Shown here piece by piece: positions 13,611-26,188 of a stretch of 64,000 nt of DNA. The stretch comes from Phoebastria nigripes (Eukaryota > Chordata > Aves > Procellariiformes > Diomedeidae). Each line of letters starts with the position of its first letter. The first letter of the stretch is position 1. The stretch is taken from NCBI GenBank assembly GCA_035582835.1, contig JAYKAV010003110.1:1693794-1757793 (forward strand), given 5' to 3'. The notes under the pieces were generated by a model. The model did no database searches. It saw nothing but the letters and a program-made list of their open reading frames with translations, and was not told the DNA's origin. The position numbers were made by a program, and so were the translations under genes.

Positions 13611-16600
13611 TGTATGGAGATATTTTTATTTCTCTTCTCACTCTATCAGTTAAGGAAAGGGTAATAATCAGCAAGCTGGAAGCAATTATGTGTGTGTGAG
13701 GAGGGGGTAGTTTCATAATAGCTAACTTGATATTATTTCCTGTAAAATGCATCAGGAGAATAGAGCCTGGAGCCTGCTGACCAGTTTGTTTTGTAAAGAA
13801 ATATTTGTTCAAATCTGTTTATAATGATTTGTCAAACGATGGGCAGACTCGGCTCAAGCATTTGCCTTCCACTGACACCAGAGGTGGCAGTTCTGGTGCT
13901 GACCAGGGCACTGAGTGGCAGCTGGCAAGGAAAGACCCAGGCAAAATTTGGCTTTCCCTTGCATCTGCTTAAATCTGGAATAATTCTACCAAAATCATTA
14001 GAAATATTCTCTATTTACAACAGTGTGCCTAAAAGCAAAGTTTGGCAGGGTTTTCAACTGAGCATTTATAAGCTGTTTCTGGCAGCAAATAAGAATGGGG
14101 GAGGGGAAGATTATTCATTGCAGATGCTTTGTAAGATTAACAGAGGCTTTCTGGTGACAATAAAGTCTACTAACATAGTCACTTTTGGAAAATGCTTTTT
14201 AAAATGTGATTTGAGGGAGTTTTCTGTCATCCTTTAATTCTTAGAGCATTTCATGGTGGTAAAAAGTGCTAACCGAGACCTCAAGTGAAATGATCTAAAT
14301 TGTTCTCTTTACCCTGGCAAGGCAGATGAATCCTGACCTGCGATACCAAGTGGGCTAAAGCAATCAATGAGAAGCTAAGATTTCTAAGAAATCATTTTGG
14401 ATAAATGCACTTCATAAGGTTCAGCTTGAATTATTGTTAAGCAGCCACACATTGACAAGGGAGCTGAAGACAAACTGGTCACAACTAAAATAAATTGAAA
14501 GATTTATCAAATTATTTTTAAGTTATAATGCAGATTATTGTAAAGTACCAATACTAGCACTATTAACACTGAAGTATTCCAACCAGCTCTTGCAATATAG
14601 CTCACTCATCTGTTATCTTTGCTCTCAGGGATGATTTAAACATATTTTGGTAATGTTTTTAACTTACAAATATCATTAAAATTACTTCACGCCCTGTTAG
14701 AGTAGATGCAGTTATACTAGGCTAACGGTGCTTCTATCACTGTAGCTTGTACCCATATGGCTACCTCTTTCCGAACTGATCTACAGTTAAATTAATCCCA
14801 AAAACGGCATGTAGGTGAACCCTTAAGCATTAGCAGACAGCTCATAAAAGACTGGAGAATACGCGATTCAAAAATTACTCTGGAAGGGTGCATAAATGCA
14901 GTTCTTGCCCCGACTACAGAGCGCCCCATGGAGCTGCGCAGCCCTTCTTCCCCACGCCAGCCCTCTCCAGCCCTGCCTGCTCTCTTTCCCTGAGAAAGGT
15001 CAGGTAGCCTATTAATCACGCTCTTGTCTTTGATTTGCAGTATATATAGGTCCACCGCTTCCTGGATCCTTTTGAAGCAAGGAACAATGAGCAACTTTCC
15101 AAGGAAAGAGTAGGTTTGCTTATTTTGGGATTCGTTTTTTAGTAGCTCAAATACAACCTCCTTAAGACCAACATAAGATAAGGCACTGTTTCAGCTAGGG
15201 CAGGTGACAGCATTCTGACATTGAATTTAAATCCACTTTCCCGTAGTGAATATGTAACTTTAGGTATAAGCCGCTAGGTTTTTTATTCTGTATGTTGTTA
15301 CAATGCATCTTTCACCGGTTTTGTTACTCAGCTTTTCAGCTACTCATGGAAATTAGTGGGGTGTTTTTTTCCCAGTAAGTTTCAAATGTATATGCTGTTC
15401 TGCACTGGAAAAGACAACTGCAGGGTCATTATCATCTTTTCTAGTGAGAACATAGAATTGAAAAACAAGTGCAGTATTGTAACCAGCACTACCTCTTGAT
15501 TGATTGAATTTCTACCGTTATGTGGATTGTATAAAAGAATTATTCTATTTTTTATAAATACATGCACCCAGATCCTTTTTACTGTTTAATATATTGCACA
15601 AAACATAACTGCTTACAGACAGTATTCCTAGAATCAATACCGCAAAATCAATTCACACTAAGAATAATTAAAAAAAGGATGAGAAAACTTTGAGCATGAC
15701 GCATCAGCGAAATGAAGATAGGCTCTTTTCATTATTTTTTTGCTTAGGTTTTAGATCTTTACAGAAAAAAAAAAAGATTAAAAGATCATTTTCAAATCTG
15801 GTGCATGCTGTGAAGATGATGTCCCAGCTAATTTTGATGTGGACAGAGATTATGACTGAAGTCAGGAATACACAGAAGATTAAATCCTAAACCGTAACCC
15901 TGTTTTCATAGAAATGTATTAAGGAAACAAAATAGAATGACATACCTAAACCAAAGCATTTCTAAGTAAGGCATCTGTCAGATTTTTCCATGAGGTGTAG
16001 GCAGTTTAAGATGTGCTGTGACAGTATTTGAGATTGTTGCGTTTTAGTATTGCTCAGCTTTCAGGGTAAGGGTGGTCCAAAGCCTGAAGATGAATTTCAG
16101 GAACAAGCTGAGCAGTAGCCAGGAAAAAGGTTAATATTACAGTTCCTACCAGTTCGTACGTGTCAGCTAATCTTTAACTTGAGAAAACACTGGGCGAGGT
16201 CATCATTAAACCAAGTGAAGCTTGAATGTATGAATGAATTTGAGTTTGGTGTCAAACTACATAGAGAATCAGGTATTACACCAATATCTGATCCTGTACA
16301 TACTACTGGAGTTAGTGCTTAGCACAGCAGAACTTCAGGCTGTAAGCACAAGTTCTCATAGGCAATATCTGTGGGATGCGGTGCATCCCTCTCTGGTCTT
16401 GATCAAGGACCAATATAATCCTGTCTCCAGACAGAACTGAAGTCTGCTGAGAGAGCTCCAAAAGGCACCTCTTGGGGTCCTACCAGAACCGGCGCTAATG
16501 ACTTGCTGCTTTATTCACTCACTGTTACCCAGGCACAGGAGGGAAGGGACCCAAGTACCAGCTGAAACTCCCCGCCAGGCAGGGCTAGGGTAAAAACTGA

Positions 16601-16854
16601 CAAACTACTACAAGTTCCCTTCCAAGTGCTCTAGCCTGATCTGAGAAGAAATATTAATCACATCTCTACTGTCTAAAATAGAGCTCAGCTATTCTGAGGT
16701 ACATATTTAAGGTTCTGGAAGCCTCCTATGGTTTTTGGCAGGTTGTTTTGGTTTTTTGTTGTTTTTTTTTTTTACTACACATGTAAGTTAATTGGTTTAC
16801 CAGTTGGAAATAAATCTTTGGAAGCAAGAGGCACCCACCTCTTTTTGATCATCA

Positions 16855-16960
16855 TGTTCCCATAGATATTATGAAGACTGGAAAAAATAGGGCTGGGAGG
16901 GATCTCTGAAGGTCGTCTAATCCATCCTCCATTCTAAGGCAGGTTGAAACAGCAAAGATC
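16855..16960. repeat. Probable CR1-like fragment
   Basis: The stretch with GGGATCTCTGAAGGTCGTCTAATCCATCC resembles the 3' part of avian CR1 LINEs ('ggaccttcgaggatcatctagtcc' type). It is short and decayed, its limits are approximate, and no reading frame survives. Confidence 0.45.
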
Positions 16961-18054
16961 AAATTGCTGGAATATCTTCACTCACATTATCCATTTCTAG
17001 CGTGCAGCCTGTGTCTGACTCCGCTACAAGGTTTTACAAAAAGAATTAGTATGGGACTCACAGCTCCCCAGGGAAGAAATGAAAACAGGAGTGGAAGTAA
17101 CAGAATGACTTCTAAAATGCTGTTGCTCAGCTTGGCCTCCGATTGAGTATCAGTTTAGTAGAACTGTTAATTAAAAAAACTTAATTTGATTACTCCGGTT
17201 AGTCCTGAAATTTAAGAAGCTAGTGTCAAGGCCCACAGAGCCTGAGACCAGCTACAGTCTAATTACTAGGCTGGAATTTTTTAATTACTACAGATAAGAG
17301 TATTGGGGGAAAACTGTCATGATTCAGAATTCAGAAACCACATCCTCCCTATTTTCTAGCCATCCCACTCAGCCTCTGAGAGGGAGCGTTGAGAGTGTAG
17401 TAAGTGGAGGCAGATAACCACATCCCCAATCTGCTGTCATCCTCAAACAGCAGAATTTCCGATGTGCCTTCTGCTTAACAAAGAGAAGTGATGAAAACAA
17501 AGAGGATGTAAGTAACCTCACTCGTTAACAGGTGCCTTCACAATAATTACTCGTAGTTGGCCTTTTGCCTACAGGCAAAATTTCCATTGGCTTTTTAGCA
17601 AATTTCTGCCATGTCTTCACTTAGAAAACTCAAGATGAATCAGTTAAAGGCATGAAGACAACGTGAACAATTTAAGACATCTTAAACCCTATGTAGATGC
17701 CCTCATTCAGGAGCAAAGGGTCTGCAGAGCTCTGATGGATCTCCCCTTCTAAATGTCACCTTTGTCGAAAAAGGTTTAAGATATCATAGTCATGAAAAGT
17801 TACTGTCTCTTTTGCCAGGTAGCAGAGCAGGATTCAGGCATTTGTGAGGGACATCCTCATTTACAGCTTGGTGTCTTAGCCAAGCCCACCTTTATTATTG
17901 GCTTAAGCCGAAACAGTGGGCTGTGAACGGGAAGGGGTGAGGTGTGGTACCCATCCTGTTCTGCTCTGGGGGGAAGAGTAACAAGTTGGTTGTGTTAATG
18001 CATTAAACTGCCTAGCTAGATTTGGCAGAGGGTGCCTGTCCAAGTTTTCAGTTC

Positions 18055-18055
18055 N
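18055..18055. other. Ambiguous base (N)
   Basis: A single undetermined base inside non-coding sequence. Further single Ns are at 37818, 46205 and 57791. Confidence 0.95.
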
Positions 18056-20967
18056 TTAAAAGCAGACCCTACTAAATTGCATCGAACTAAAGCTGCTTGA
18101 TTTGTAACGGAAATCTCCATCTTGGGACTGAATGCATTTTAAGGGCTCTGACAGATGGGCTCTGTTGGATTGAACAGCAACAATCTTTAACGCTTTACCT
18201 CCCCCGTGTCTGCTGTAACCCTCTTCCAGTGCTGTCTGTCCCAGCAGCAGGGGAAACAAGAGCAGATGCTGACAAGGGTGGTTTTGCCGCTGAGTCTGGC
18301 CTGGGGACTGTGCGGGCTGAGGCAGCAAGCCGCTGCTTTGGCCACCGCGAGGCAATGACCCCTGGCAATGAGGCGGAGGAGATGGGAGGTAGGCAACATG
18401 TAGTCGTCACTGCTAAACCTGACAGAGTCCAACCGTGATGTCTCACACTCAGCTGATTTGCCAAAACCTTCTGTAGCCGCCTCATGCTGGCAGCTTCTTC
18501 ACACGCATAATAATTTGACCACAGTGAAAGTTTTTGCTTAAAGCAAAGCATAAGAGAGTGCTGGTGCAGTGCAGGCAGAGAGCAGAATGGATTTAAAAGC
18601 CCTTTCACAGCTTTGATCTGAAACTTTTTGGGTTCCAGTAAACCCCTTTTGCCCTGCCAGCAGCAATCCCCACAGAACACAAACATGGGCCCTGTCTCCT
18701 CCCTCTTGCAACACCCACCCTCCTTGCGTCTGGGCATACCTGCCAAGTTTTGTGCATCTCTGTGTCTGGCACCTATGCAAATTAAACAATCTGTATCTAA
18801 TTTATATGTGGTCATAAATACAGCTTCTGAAAAAACACTGGCTTTAGGGGTGGTTAAAAGTGTTAGGCTGAGCCTAGGCTTCGCAGGGAGAGCTCATCCA
18901 AGTACCAGGGTCTGAGTGCAGGGGAGATGGGAAGGATCCTTCTTGCTAGCCAGCCTGGAAAGAGCAAGTTTTTGTGGAAAACACAGGTAACAGGTGAAGA
19001 CCAATGAGCATAGCAGTGGAAGGACCGAACTTGAAAGAGGGCTGTTCCCCCACGGAAGGAGGAGTGCTAGCTGCTATCCCATGCTGCGTCCACGTTACAT
19101 GCTGCCAGTCCTCCGTCGGCAGAGCCCTCCTCCTGCCAACCGGCTCCTTGGCCCCTCTTCCCCCTAATCCACCTCTTCCTCTGTGTTGGATGCCTTAAAA
19201 CTGCCCTGGGAACGGGGAGCACCCAGAGGAGGAAGGGAAGGCTGTCCGCCAGCTGTGCATCACTCCAGCTCCTGGGGACAGACACAGAAACCACAGCCCA
19301 CACCAGCATCCTTGCCTGGAGCATTTTCCCTAATTCTTTCAGAACAAGTCTTGCTGCTCCCGATTTCTCCTGCTTTTCCTTCTCACCTTGCCCCTCTCCC
19401 ACCTCACAGGGAGGCTGGCTGGGAACCAGCATCCAGGTGAACCAGTTTGGGCAGAAAGTGATCCCAGTCTGTTGACCTCCGTACTCCAACTCCCCTTACT
19501 GAGGTGCGGGATAATGGGACAGCCTGCGTGCATTTCTGAAAAAACTGTAGGAAGAGTAAAGGAGGGAACATGATTGGGAGAGGTGGGACGGTTCTGCAAG
19601 GCAGGGGAGAGAAAACTGGCTGGGTCATGCAAGAAGCAAAGTGGGAAGCTATGGGGAGACGTCCTGACTTAGCAAACCCAGTGGCTGCAGCAGCTGAGGG
19701 TTGGGCTCTTCAGGGCTGCGAGCGATGGAAAGGGCTCGGCTATGGTGCAGCGCTAAACAGGGCTCATCCCTAGGCTCAGGTCATCATTGGGGCTGTAGGC
19801 TTTACCTCCTCTCTGGGGCACGGAGCAGTATATTGCCACTTTCCCCACCAGACGACCACCAGGCTGCTCTGGAGATGCTGAGAAGTTTGCACCTTGTTTC
19901 TCCTGTGCTGTGATCACAGCAGTGAGGTGAGCCCATTCCCATGGGCTGGAAATACTTGCTTTGGAGCCTAGATAGCTCTGCCAGTTAATCTAGGCTGTGA
20001 GCATGGATGTCATCCACACATACAGGATGCTTGTCTGCTCTCCTCTCTGCCAGGGTCCTTCACCACCACTAAGGCCTGCATGGGGAGGGGGAGAATTAGT
20101 TTCTGACCAGCTGTGTGTCTTCTCCATTCTCTTCATGCCCTTGCAGCCACTTGCAGGAAGAACAAAGGAATAATCCCAAGTCTGGATACCGTAACTCTGT
20201 AGTTACAAGACACTAAAAACCCATAAATCCATATTACTGAAAGGCCAGTAGCTCTGGGTTGATGGTCTGCTTCTGAGTCTCAGTAAAATACCTCTTTCTA
20301 GCTACTAAATAAAAACTCATCCCTGTTATTTGTGAGAGCTAAACCATATGTACAGTTATGATGAAATGTGGGTGCTGCAACTAACTTCTGTTAATTCAGA
20401 GCATGAATATCAACTCAAACCGTTGAGTAGTAAGAGGAAAAAATAGTAAAACACGCAAGAACATCGTTCTGTTACCAGAGAGTTTCAGGGTGGCATCAAC
20501 TGTTCTGAATACAAAGTTTGGGCAAAATAGTTGACCAGAAAAAAAACACCAAACAAAACCAAACACAAGAACAAAAGACAAAACCAAGAAGGGCAGACCA
20601 CAGCGGCTCAGAGAAAAAGGAATGCAGTGTTGGATTGTATGTCATACATGTGCTGTAAAAGAGGATCAATTCGAAAGGGATTGGAAAATTTCACAGAAAC
20701 CATCTTGTTATCTATGTACGTAAAAACGAATCTAGTTCTCATGCTGTGCTCAGTTGTGCTGTTCCTGTGAGCAAAGCGCTCTCAGAACTGAACAACAAAA
20801 CAAGTCATTTTAAGGTTCCTCTTACCTGCAGAAAAGCCTGAGGACGATGGGAAGGAAGAAAATAGTAGCCTTAAGAGGTGCTTTCAGCCTTCTAGACATT
20901 AGCTGGTAGTAGAGACCTTGGGATAACTGCTAAGCAGCTCATATTTGGCTATTCTGCAAGTTAAAGT

Positions 20968-20991
20968 ATTATTTATTTATTTATTTATTTT
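20968..20991. repeat. ATTT tetranucleotide microsatellite
   Basis: Five to six tandem ATTT units. Confidence 0.8.
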
Positions 20992-21179
20992 AATCAGCGC
21001 AAGCAAAATAATACAGCTATGGAAGAACTTCAAAGGTAGCTTAAAGCCATTTTTGTACTTTCTCCCTCAGCCCACACCTTTGGCTGTAGCTCAGGATCTG
21101 AGTATCTGTGCATAAATAGGTTTAAAGATCCATCTTCAGAAGTCTCGGTGCCCTGAGTTAAAGGTGGAGAGAGCCAGAC

Positions 21180-21256
21180 ATTCAGCTGGTAAGAACTGAA
21201 GGAAATTCACTGAAGTCTTGCACGCATGGAGTTACACCAGCAGGCATCCGAACCAG
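21180..21256. repeat. Probable ancient amniote repeat fragment
   Basis: TTCAGCTGGT, CACTGAAGTC and GAGTTACACCAGCAGGCATCC appear in the order expected for the same old family as the copy at 13.5 kb ('cattgaagtcaatggagttacaccagc'). It is strongly diverged. Confidence 0.4.
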
Positions 21257-22677
21257 CACACTCCCCTTTACTTTTATCTAACAATTTCCGTGCTCAGCAC
21301 CATCTGATAGGTCATGGCAGCTCTTGTAAAGTGAAGACGCTTAAATTGTGCAGACTTTGTGCTGCAGAGAGATGCTTCAACTCACTCCGTTACCTGATGG
21401 GAAGGGGTGAGTGGCCTGTAGCCACTCATTTACTGGTGCCAGACTTCTTCTGGCACCTGAGCTAGCAGGTCTCCTGTTCCCACACATGCCTCCAAGGCAC
21501 TGGTTCCAGGGCAGCAGCGCAGTGTGCCTCACTGCGGAGGCACACCGGCATCTGAGACGAGGCGTGAAGCAGAACACAGGCTGAAAACCTCTGCTAGGCA
21601 TGAGCTGAGGCTCTTCTCCAAAGCTGGCACTCATCAGGAAGCAGTAAGCAAGAGCCCGGGGAGTCGGGGTTAGGAAACAGCCCTGCAGAGAAGCGGGATA
21701 CAGCAGAGCTGGCAGTGGCCAGGGACGGGCCAAGAGGTAGGATCAAGCCAGTGGGTAAGAAGAGCTGAGAAGGTAAGAGCCAGGACAGTGCGGCGGCAGC
21801 AGGAGGTGGCCCAAAAGCAGGAGCTGGGAGGAGAAGACGCTGTACTCAGAGCCTGCATGAACAAAAGAAGTAGCTACATCTGAAAGGTAGCTCCCCAGCT
21901 ATATCCCACAACTGTGCATGCATAAGTAACGCGGCAGAAAAGCTGGTGTAACACCGCCACAGCTAAATGTCAGCAGTAGCCTGAAGAGGGAACTTCACTC
22001 TGAAAAATGCATAGCTGTGAAATCCATAGATAAAACTGATGTCTGCTTCTATTAGTACCAAAACAGCAGTTTGACCTAAATAGCAATTTCTGTTTGGCGT
22101 TGAAAGACAAACAGGAATAAGGTCCAAAATATGAGTCATTAAAAAATAAAAAAAGCCCAACAACATGTACTGTACTCCACAATCAGCCCCTTCCTGAAAG
22201 AGGGCCAAAAGCTGTACATGTTTTGGAGTCTTCTCTTCCACAGCAAATCTTAGTGCAGCTTCAGAATTTTTGGCTGACACCTTGATGACACTGAAATAGA
22301 GAGTCAGTCTACGAAGCACAGACTTTAACTAGGCAGTGGAGGTCCTTACCAATTCCAGTAAGTGCATTAGAATTACAGACTCACAGTATTGCAACACCAC
22401 ATGTTGTACTTACACGTGCGGTAGTTTTGATTAGAGAATCCTTGAATGCTTACTGTGACCCACTCATTGCCTGGCTCTGTTTTAGATTTTTTTGCTGATG
22501 ACCTTCTGGGTTATTGCCCCGGCAGGAAGGGAGCTCTGACAATGACCTACCAGTCATCGGTCCAGTCTTTCTAACGTGCCCAAGTGGGAAAGGATCAGGG
22601 AGAATGTCTGAGATGCTCCTGTGCAGACTTCTGAGAGACAGACCCCTAGTACACATACATAGCATAGTAGTTCAAGG

Positions 22678-22703
22678 TTACTTGAACTTACTAGTTCAAG
22701 TAA
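22678..22703. repeat. Perfect 10-bp inverted repeat (hairpin)
   Basis: TTACTTGAAC, the 6-base spacer TTACTA, then GTTCAAGTAA. The 10-base arms match perfectly. A further GTTCAAGG lies just upstream near 22670. The hairpin is too short for a typical microRNA precursor and has no known role. Confidence 0.7.
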
Positions 22704-23480
22704 TAGTTTTCCCTAATTGTCACAGTTCCTAACTGAAATGTACATACTATTCAAAATGCTTTCAAAATTACCAAGAAAATGTACCAGTTTATGCACATCC
22801 TCAACTTGCACACCTTATGCAGGACTGAAAGAAAACATGCAGGCATCTACTATCTGTAGTACAGAGTACTGCTCCTCAGAATCCAGCCCTAGTTAGTTGG
22901 CAAGCGCTTTTGCAACATCATGCTTAGTTTCATTTTAAGACACTAAGCCTCATGTTTTGTTAGCTTTCCATTTAACTTACTCCTCAAATTGTTAATTTTT
23001 CCTTCGTTTCTTTGTTCAAACAGTTGGAAGCAGTTGGAAGCAGGCAGCTCCACCCAAATTCTTCTTTTCATTACACCAGTGCCCTTGCAATGTTTATCTG
23101 TGTGTCAGCTTGGTGCCTGTATTCTAGCGTCTTAAACGTTTTGCCAGGAAGCTGTCAGTGATGTTCCCCTCTTCTCCTCCCTCCCCAGTAAATTGTGTAC
23201 TATTTATCTTCTTAATGTCGTTTTTAAAATAGAGACTATTTCTTTTAACAGCTATGTGTATATTTTCATGCTCACAATTGTAAGTCCCTGAATATATTGA
23301 CCCCAAAAACTGCACTCACCGATCCCACGTGTGTGCAATTACCTCATTTACACAATCACAATAAAGACACAAAATTCAATGAGCCATCTGGGAGATAGGA
23401 AATACTATTTCCTTTCTTCTACCTTTGTCCGTGTACGTAGTAGACTCTTGAGGATAAACAGAGTCTCATTCCGTGGGTGG

Positions 23481-23521
23481 ATATATATACACACACATAC
23501 ACAATACACACGCTCACACAA
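23481..23521. repeat. AT/AC-rich microsatellite
   Basis: An imperfect alternating purine-pyrimidine run (ATATATATACACACACATACACA and variants). It explains the low-complexity segment of the open frame that crosses it. Confidence 0.7.
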
Positions 23522-24331
23522 TACTGCAGACAATTGGGGCCTGATCTCTGTTGGGGCTGCTAGCAACTCTTGTAAAATATTCTGCTTCAAATTTTGGCAT
23601 GAAATCTGCCAACTTTCCCCATCCTTGCTATTTCCAGCCTATGCTGACAGTTTTGGCTGGCTGCCTTCCATGCTCTGGCAAACCTGGGGAAGCACAGCTG
23701 AGCAGAGAGGCTGGAGGAGAGAGGCAGAGCCTCCCCTCTCCCCCAGTTGCCCCACGGGCCTTTGGTGGGGCTTGGGGCAGGTGATGGAAAAGCAAGCCCT
23801 CCCAGCTGTTTTCACACAGAAAGGGGCAGATCAGGAAGAGCCCAGGAGGACTCTGCTGCACCCTGTGATGACAAATGAAAACTGCTTTCCTCTTCTTTCT
23901 GCCCCATCAAGTGGAAGGAGAGGAACCTCCCGAGAAGAACAAATCCAAAAATCCCTGAGGTGGGGTCTACAGGTAAAGAAGTACACAGCTGCAGGAGGGG
24001 CTGGGACATCATGCAGGTCATGCAGCAGAAAAAAAGGGGGGGATGCAAAATGCTTAGTAGGAAAGACTTGCAACTAATAGGGAACTTCTGGGTTTGGGTT
24101 TTTAAGATCTATTTATTGGCATTCCTGAAAGAGAGAAGTCGGGAATGACTCCAGCATGTGTTCATGTAGGGGACTCCTACCTTACAAGCTACAAGGGACT
24201 CTGGAGGTGATCAGCTCCAAGCCTTCAAGCATACTGCTACCTTGTTCCTGTTGGAAAAGACTCATCCCTAGGGCCACACAAACATTTCATTTTTTAAATG
24301 TGGCAAGCTGCATTGAGTTGCAGAAATTAAA

Positions 24332-24354
24332 ATATGTGTGTGTATATATATATT
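24332..24354. repeat. TG/TA microsatellite
   Basis: TGTGTGTG running into TATATATATAT, a short alternating tract. Confidence 0.7.
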
Positions 24355-26087
24355 TAAGCATGGCATTCCATCTTTCTTCCTACCTCAAAACACTGTGCCA
24401 CATAAATCTGCTCTCAAATAACGAGTGGAAGTACAGACATTTCCAGAAAGAGCATTTAACATGCATTTGTTGGCCAAGCAGCATTGTCTCCTTCTCCACT
24501 TAACTTCTACAAATACATGCCCCTCTACTGCAGAGGGCTTGTGACAGCCCAAGGGTGAATTTTGAGAGGCTATTTGTTAAAATGCTGGCAACAAGCAGTG
24601 GCATTGTGCATGCTGAGCTCCCGCTTTACTGAGGTGGGAGAGCCAGAGCCTGGGTCTGTCATGATGCCTCAGAGATGAGAGGGAGCTGGTTCTGCCCGTT
24701 TCTCTGGAGTCCCTACCAAGAATTCCTGGAGAGTGCGAAGCAGCCCCTTAAAAATGCTTCCATCATTACTCCAGTCAGCATTAACCCTTAGAAGTTGCTC
24801 AGCTGAAGTTACTGGCTATGTTCGCTATTATTGTCTTCCAGTAACTGAGACAACACACAGGCTGCAGCCATGCTCAGGCAGAGCTTCTGTGTGCCTCCTG
24901 CTGCAGCACGGGCCGGTCCTGGCGCTGGGAGCGGGGAGAGAGAAGATGGGTGAAAAGAGACAAGGAGAAACCTAAGAAAGAGAAAGAGAAGAGGACATAG
25001 ATGGCAAGGAATGAAGGAGATGGATTTGGGTTTTTTCAAGCTTGCCCCACTGTCAAGTTTTCCCAAGCATGGGTCATTAGACCCTTCCAGTACTGCTTAC
25101 TGGGAAAAAGCACACATGGGAAGTGACTCACCTTTGAGAGCCAGGCTGCCCACACCAGGCATTTGACGTTTTTTTTTTTTTAAAAACACAATCTTGAGCG
25201 AAAATATTTGCAATGTTTTCTGTCTGCAAAGTTAATATATCATTCTTACTGCTTGACAGTTTTTGCCCTATTACAGTGGATGTGAAAAGTCTTCTTTGGT
25301 TTACAGAAGTAGTTCTTGATGGATTTAAATTTCAGATAGCTCCTTCTGCAGAAGCCAGAGCACTACAGGGAAAGTTATGCTGCTAGGGAAGAGTGGAGCT
25401 GCTTTCCGTGTGTGCCAGGAACTCCTGGTGATTACAACAAGCACTGCAGATGCGCAGCTCCCTCAGATTAATTTGTTCTAATTCAGGCCTACAAATGTGA
25501 AATTTTGTGATTTATGAGTTGTTCACGACCACAGGGTTTCCGTGTCATAGCTGGGGTTAGGACCTCCGTCAGGTCATACACGGAGCTGTCTTTCACAGGA
25601 AGATGTAGCACACTGGCTGTGCAGCCCAAGAGCTGTTCAGGGCAGCAAGCAGCTCAGGGGCTGGCAGCTTGCAACAGCCACTGTGCCATCTGCAGTAGCT
25701 GTCACGGAGCTGCCCTGCATGCAAAACCAAAAATCTGGGTACCAGTGGGGGTTTGTTTCTCCCCCCTCTCCTCCTCCCAACACCAGCGGCAATCTAACAG
25801 CAAGGACAGTGTAAAAACTGAGGGCACTAGGAAATAATTATTTATGCATTTTCAACACTGTAGTGTGGTTAATCTAGGCTTCCTTTTCAATGCTGTCTTG
25901 TGAAGAAAAGGGCCAGAAAGTTTATCTCAGAGGGGTACCAATATTTTCTTTGCCTTTCAGGTCTTTTAAATTAGGTCAGTTTACAAAGAACACCTTGGCT
26001 GTTTAGCACTGTTTATATAACAATCTCAAAAAAATTAATATTCAATTAATTCACAACCTTGCTCTGATTTTGGATTTGTCACTCCCA

Positions 26088-26188
26088 TTTTCACTGTAGA
26101 CACTGAGGCAGAGAAAAGTTCAGTCATCTGCCAAATACCGCGCTATACAGCAGTAGCAGAACTGAGAACAAGGAATCGGCACGCTGGA
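26088..26188 (+). repeat. MIR-like SINE relic
   Basis: CCCATTTTCACTGTAGACACTGAGGCAGAGAAAAGTTCAG, followed by an ACAGCAGTAGCAGAACTGAGA block. This follows the order of the conserved MIR core ('cccattttacagatgaggaaactgaggc ... cagctagtaagtggcagagc'). It is highly diverged, as expected for a copy predating the split of amniotes. Confidence 0.5.

Noticed and set aside
18195..18815. 206-codon minus-strand frame
   Set aside because: Cys/Ser/Ala-rich mixture with no recognisable domain and no splice context. Probably chance.
23331..24077. 248-codon plus-strand frame
   Set aside because: It crosses a microsatellite, shows no family, and has overlapping frames of similar size on the other strand.
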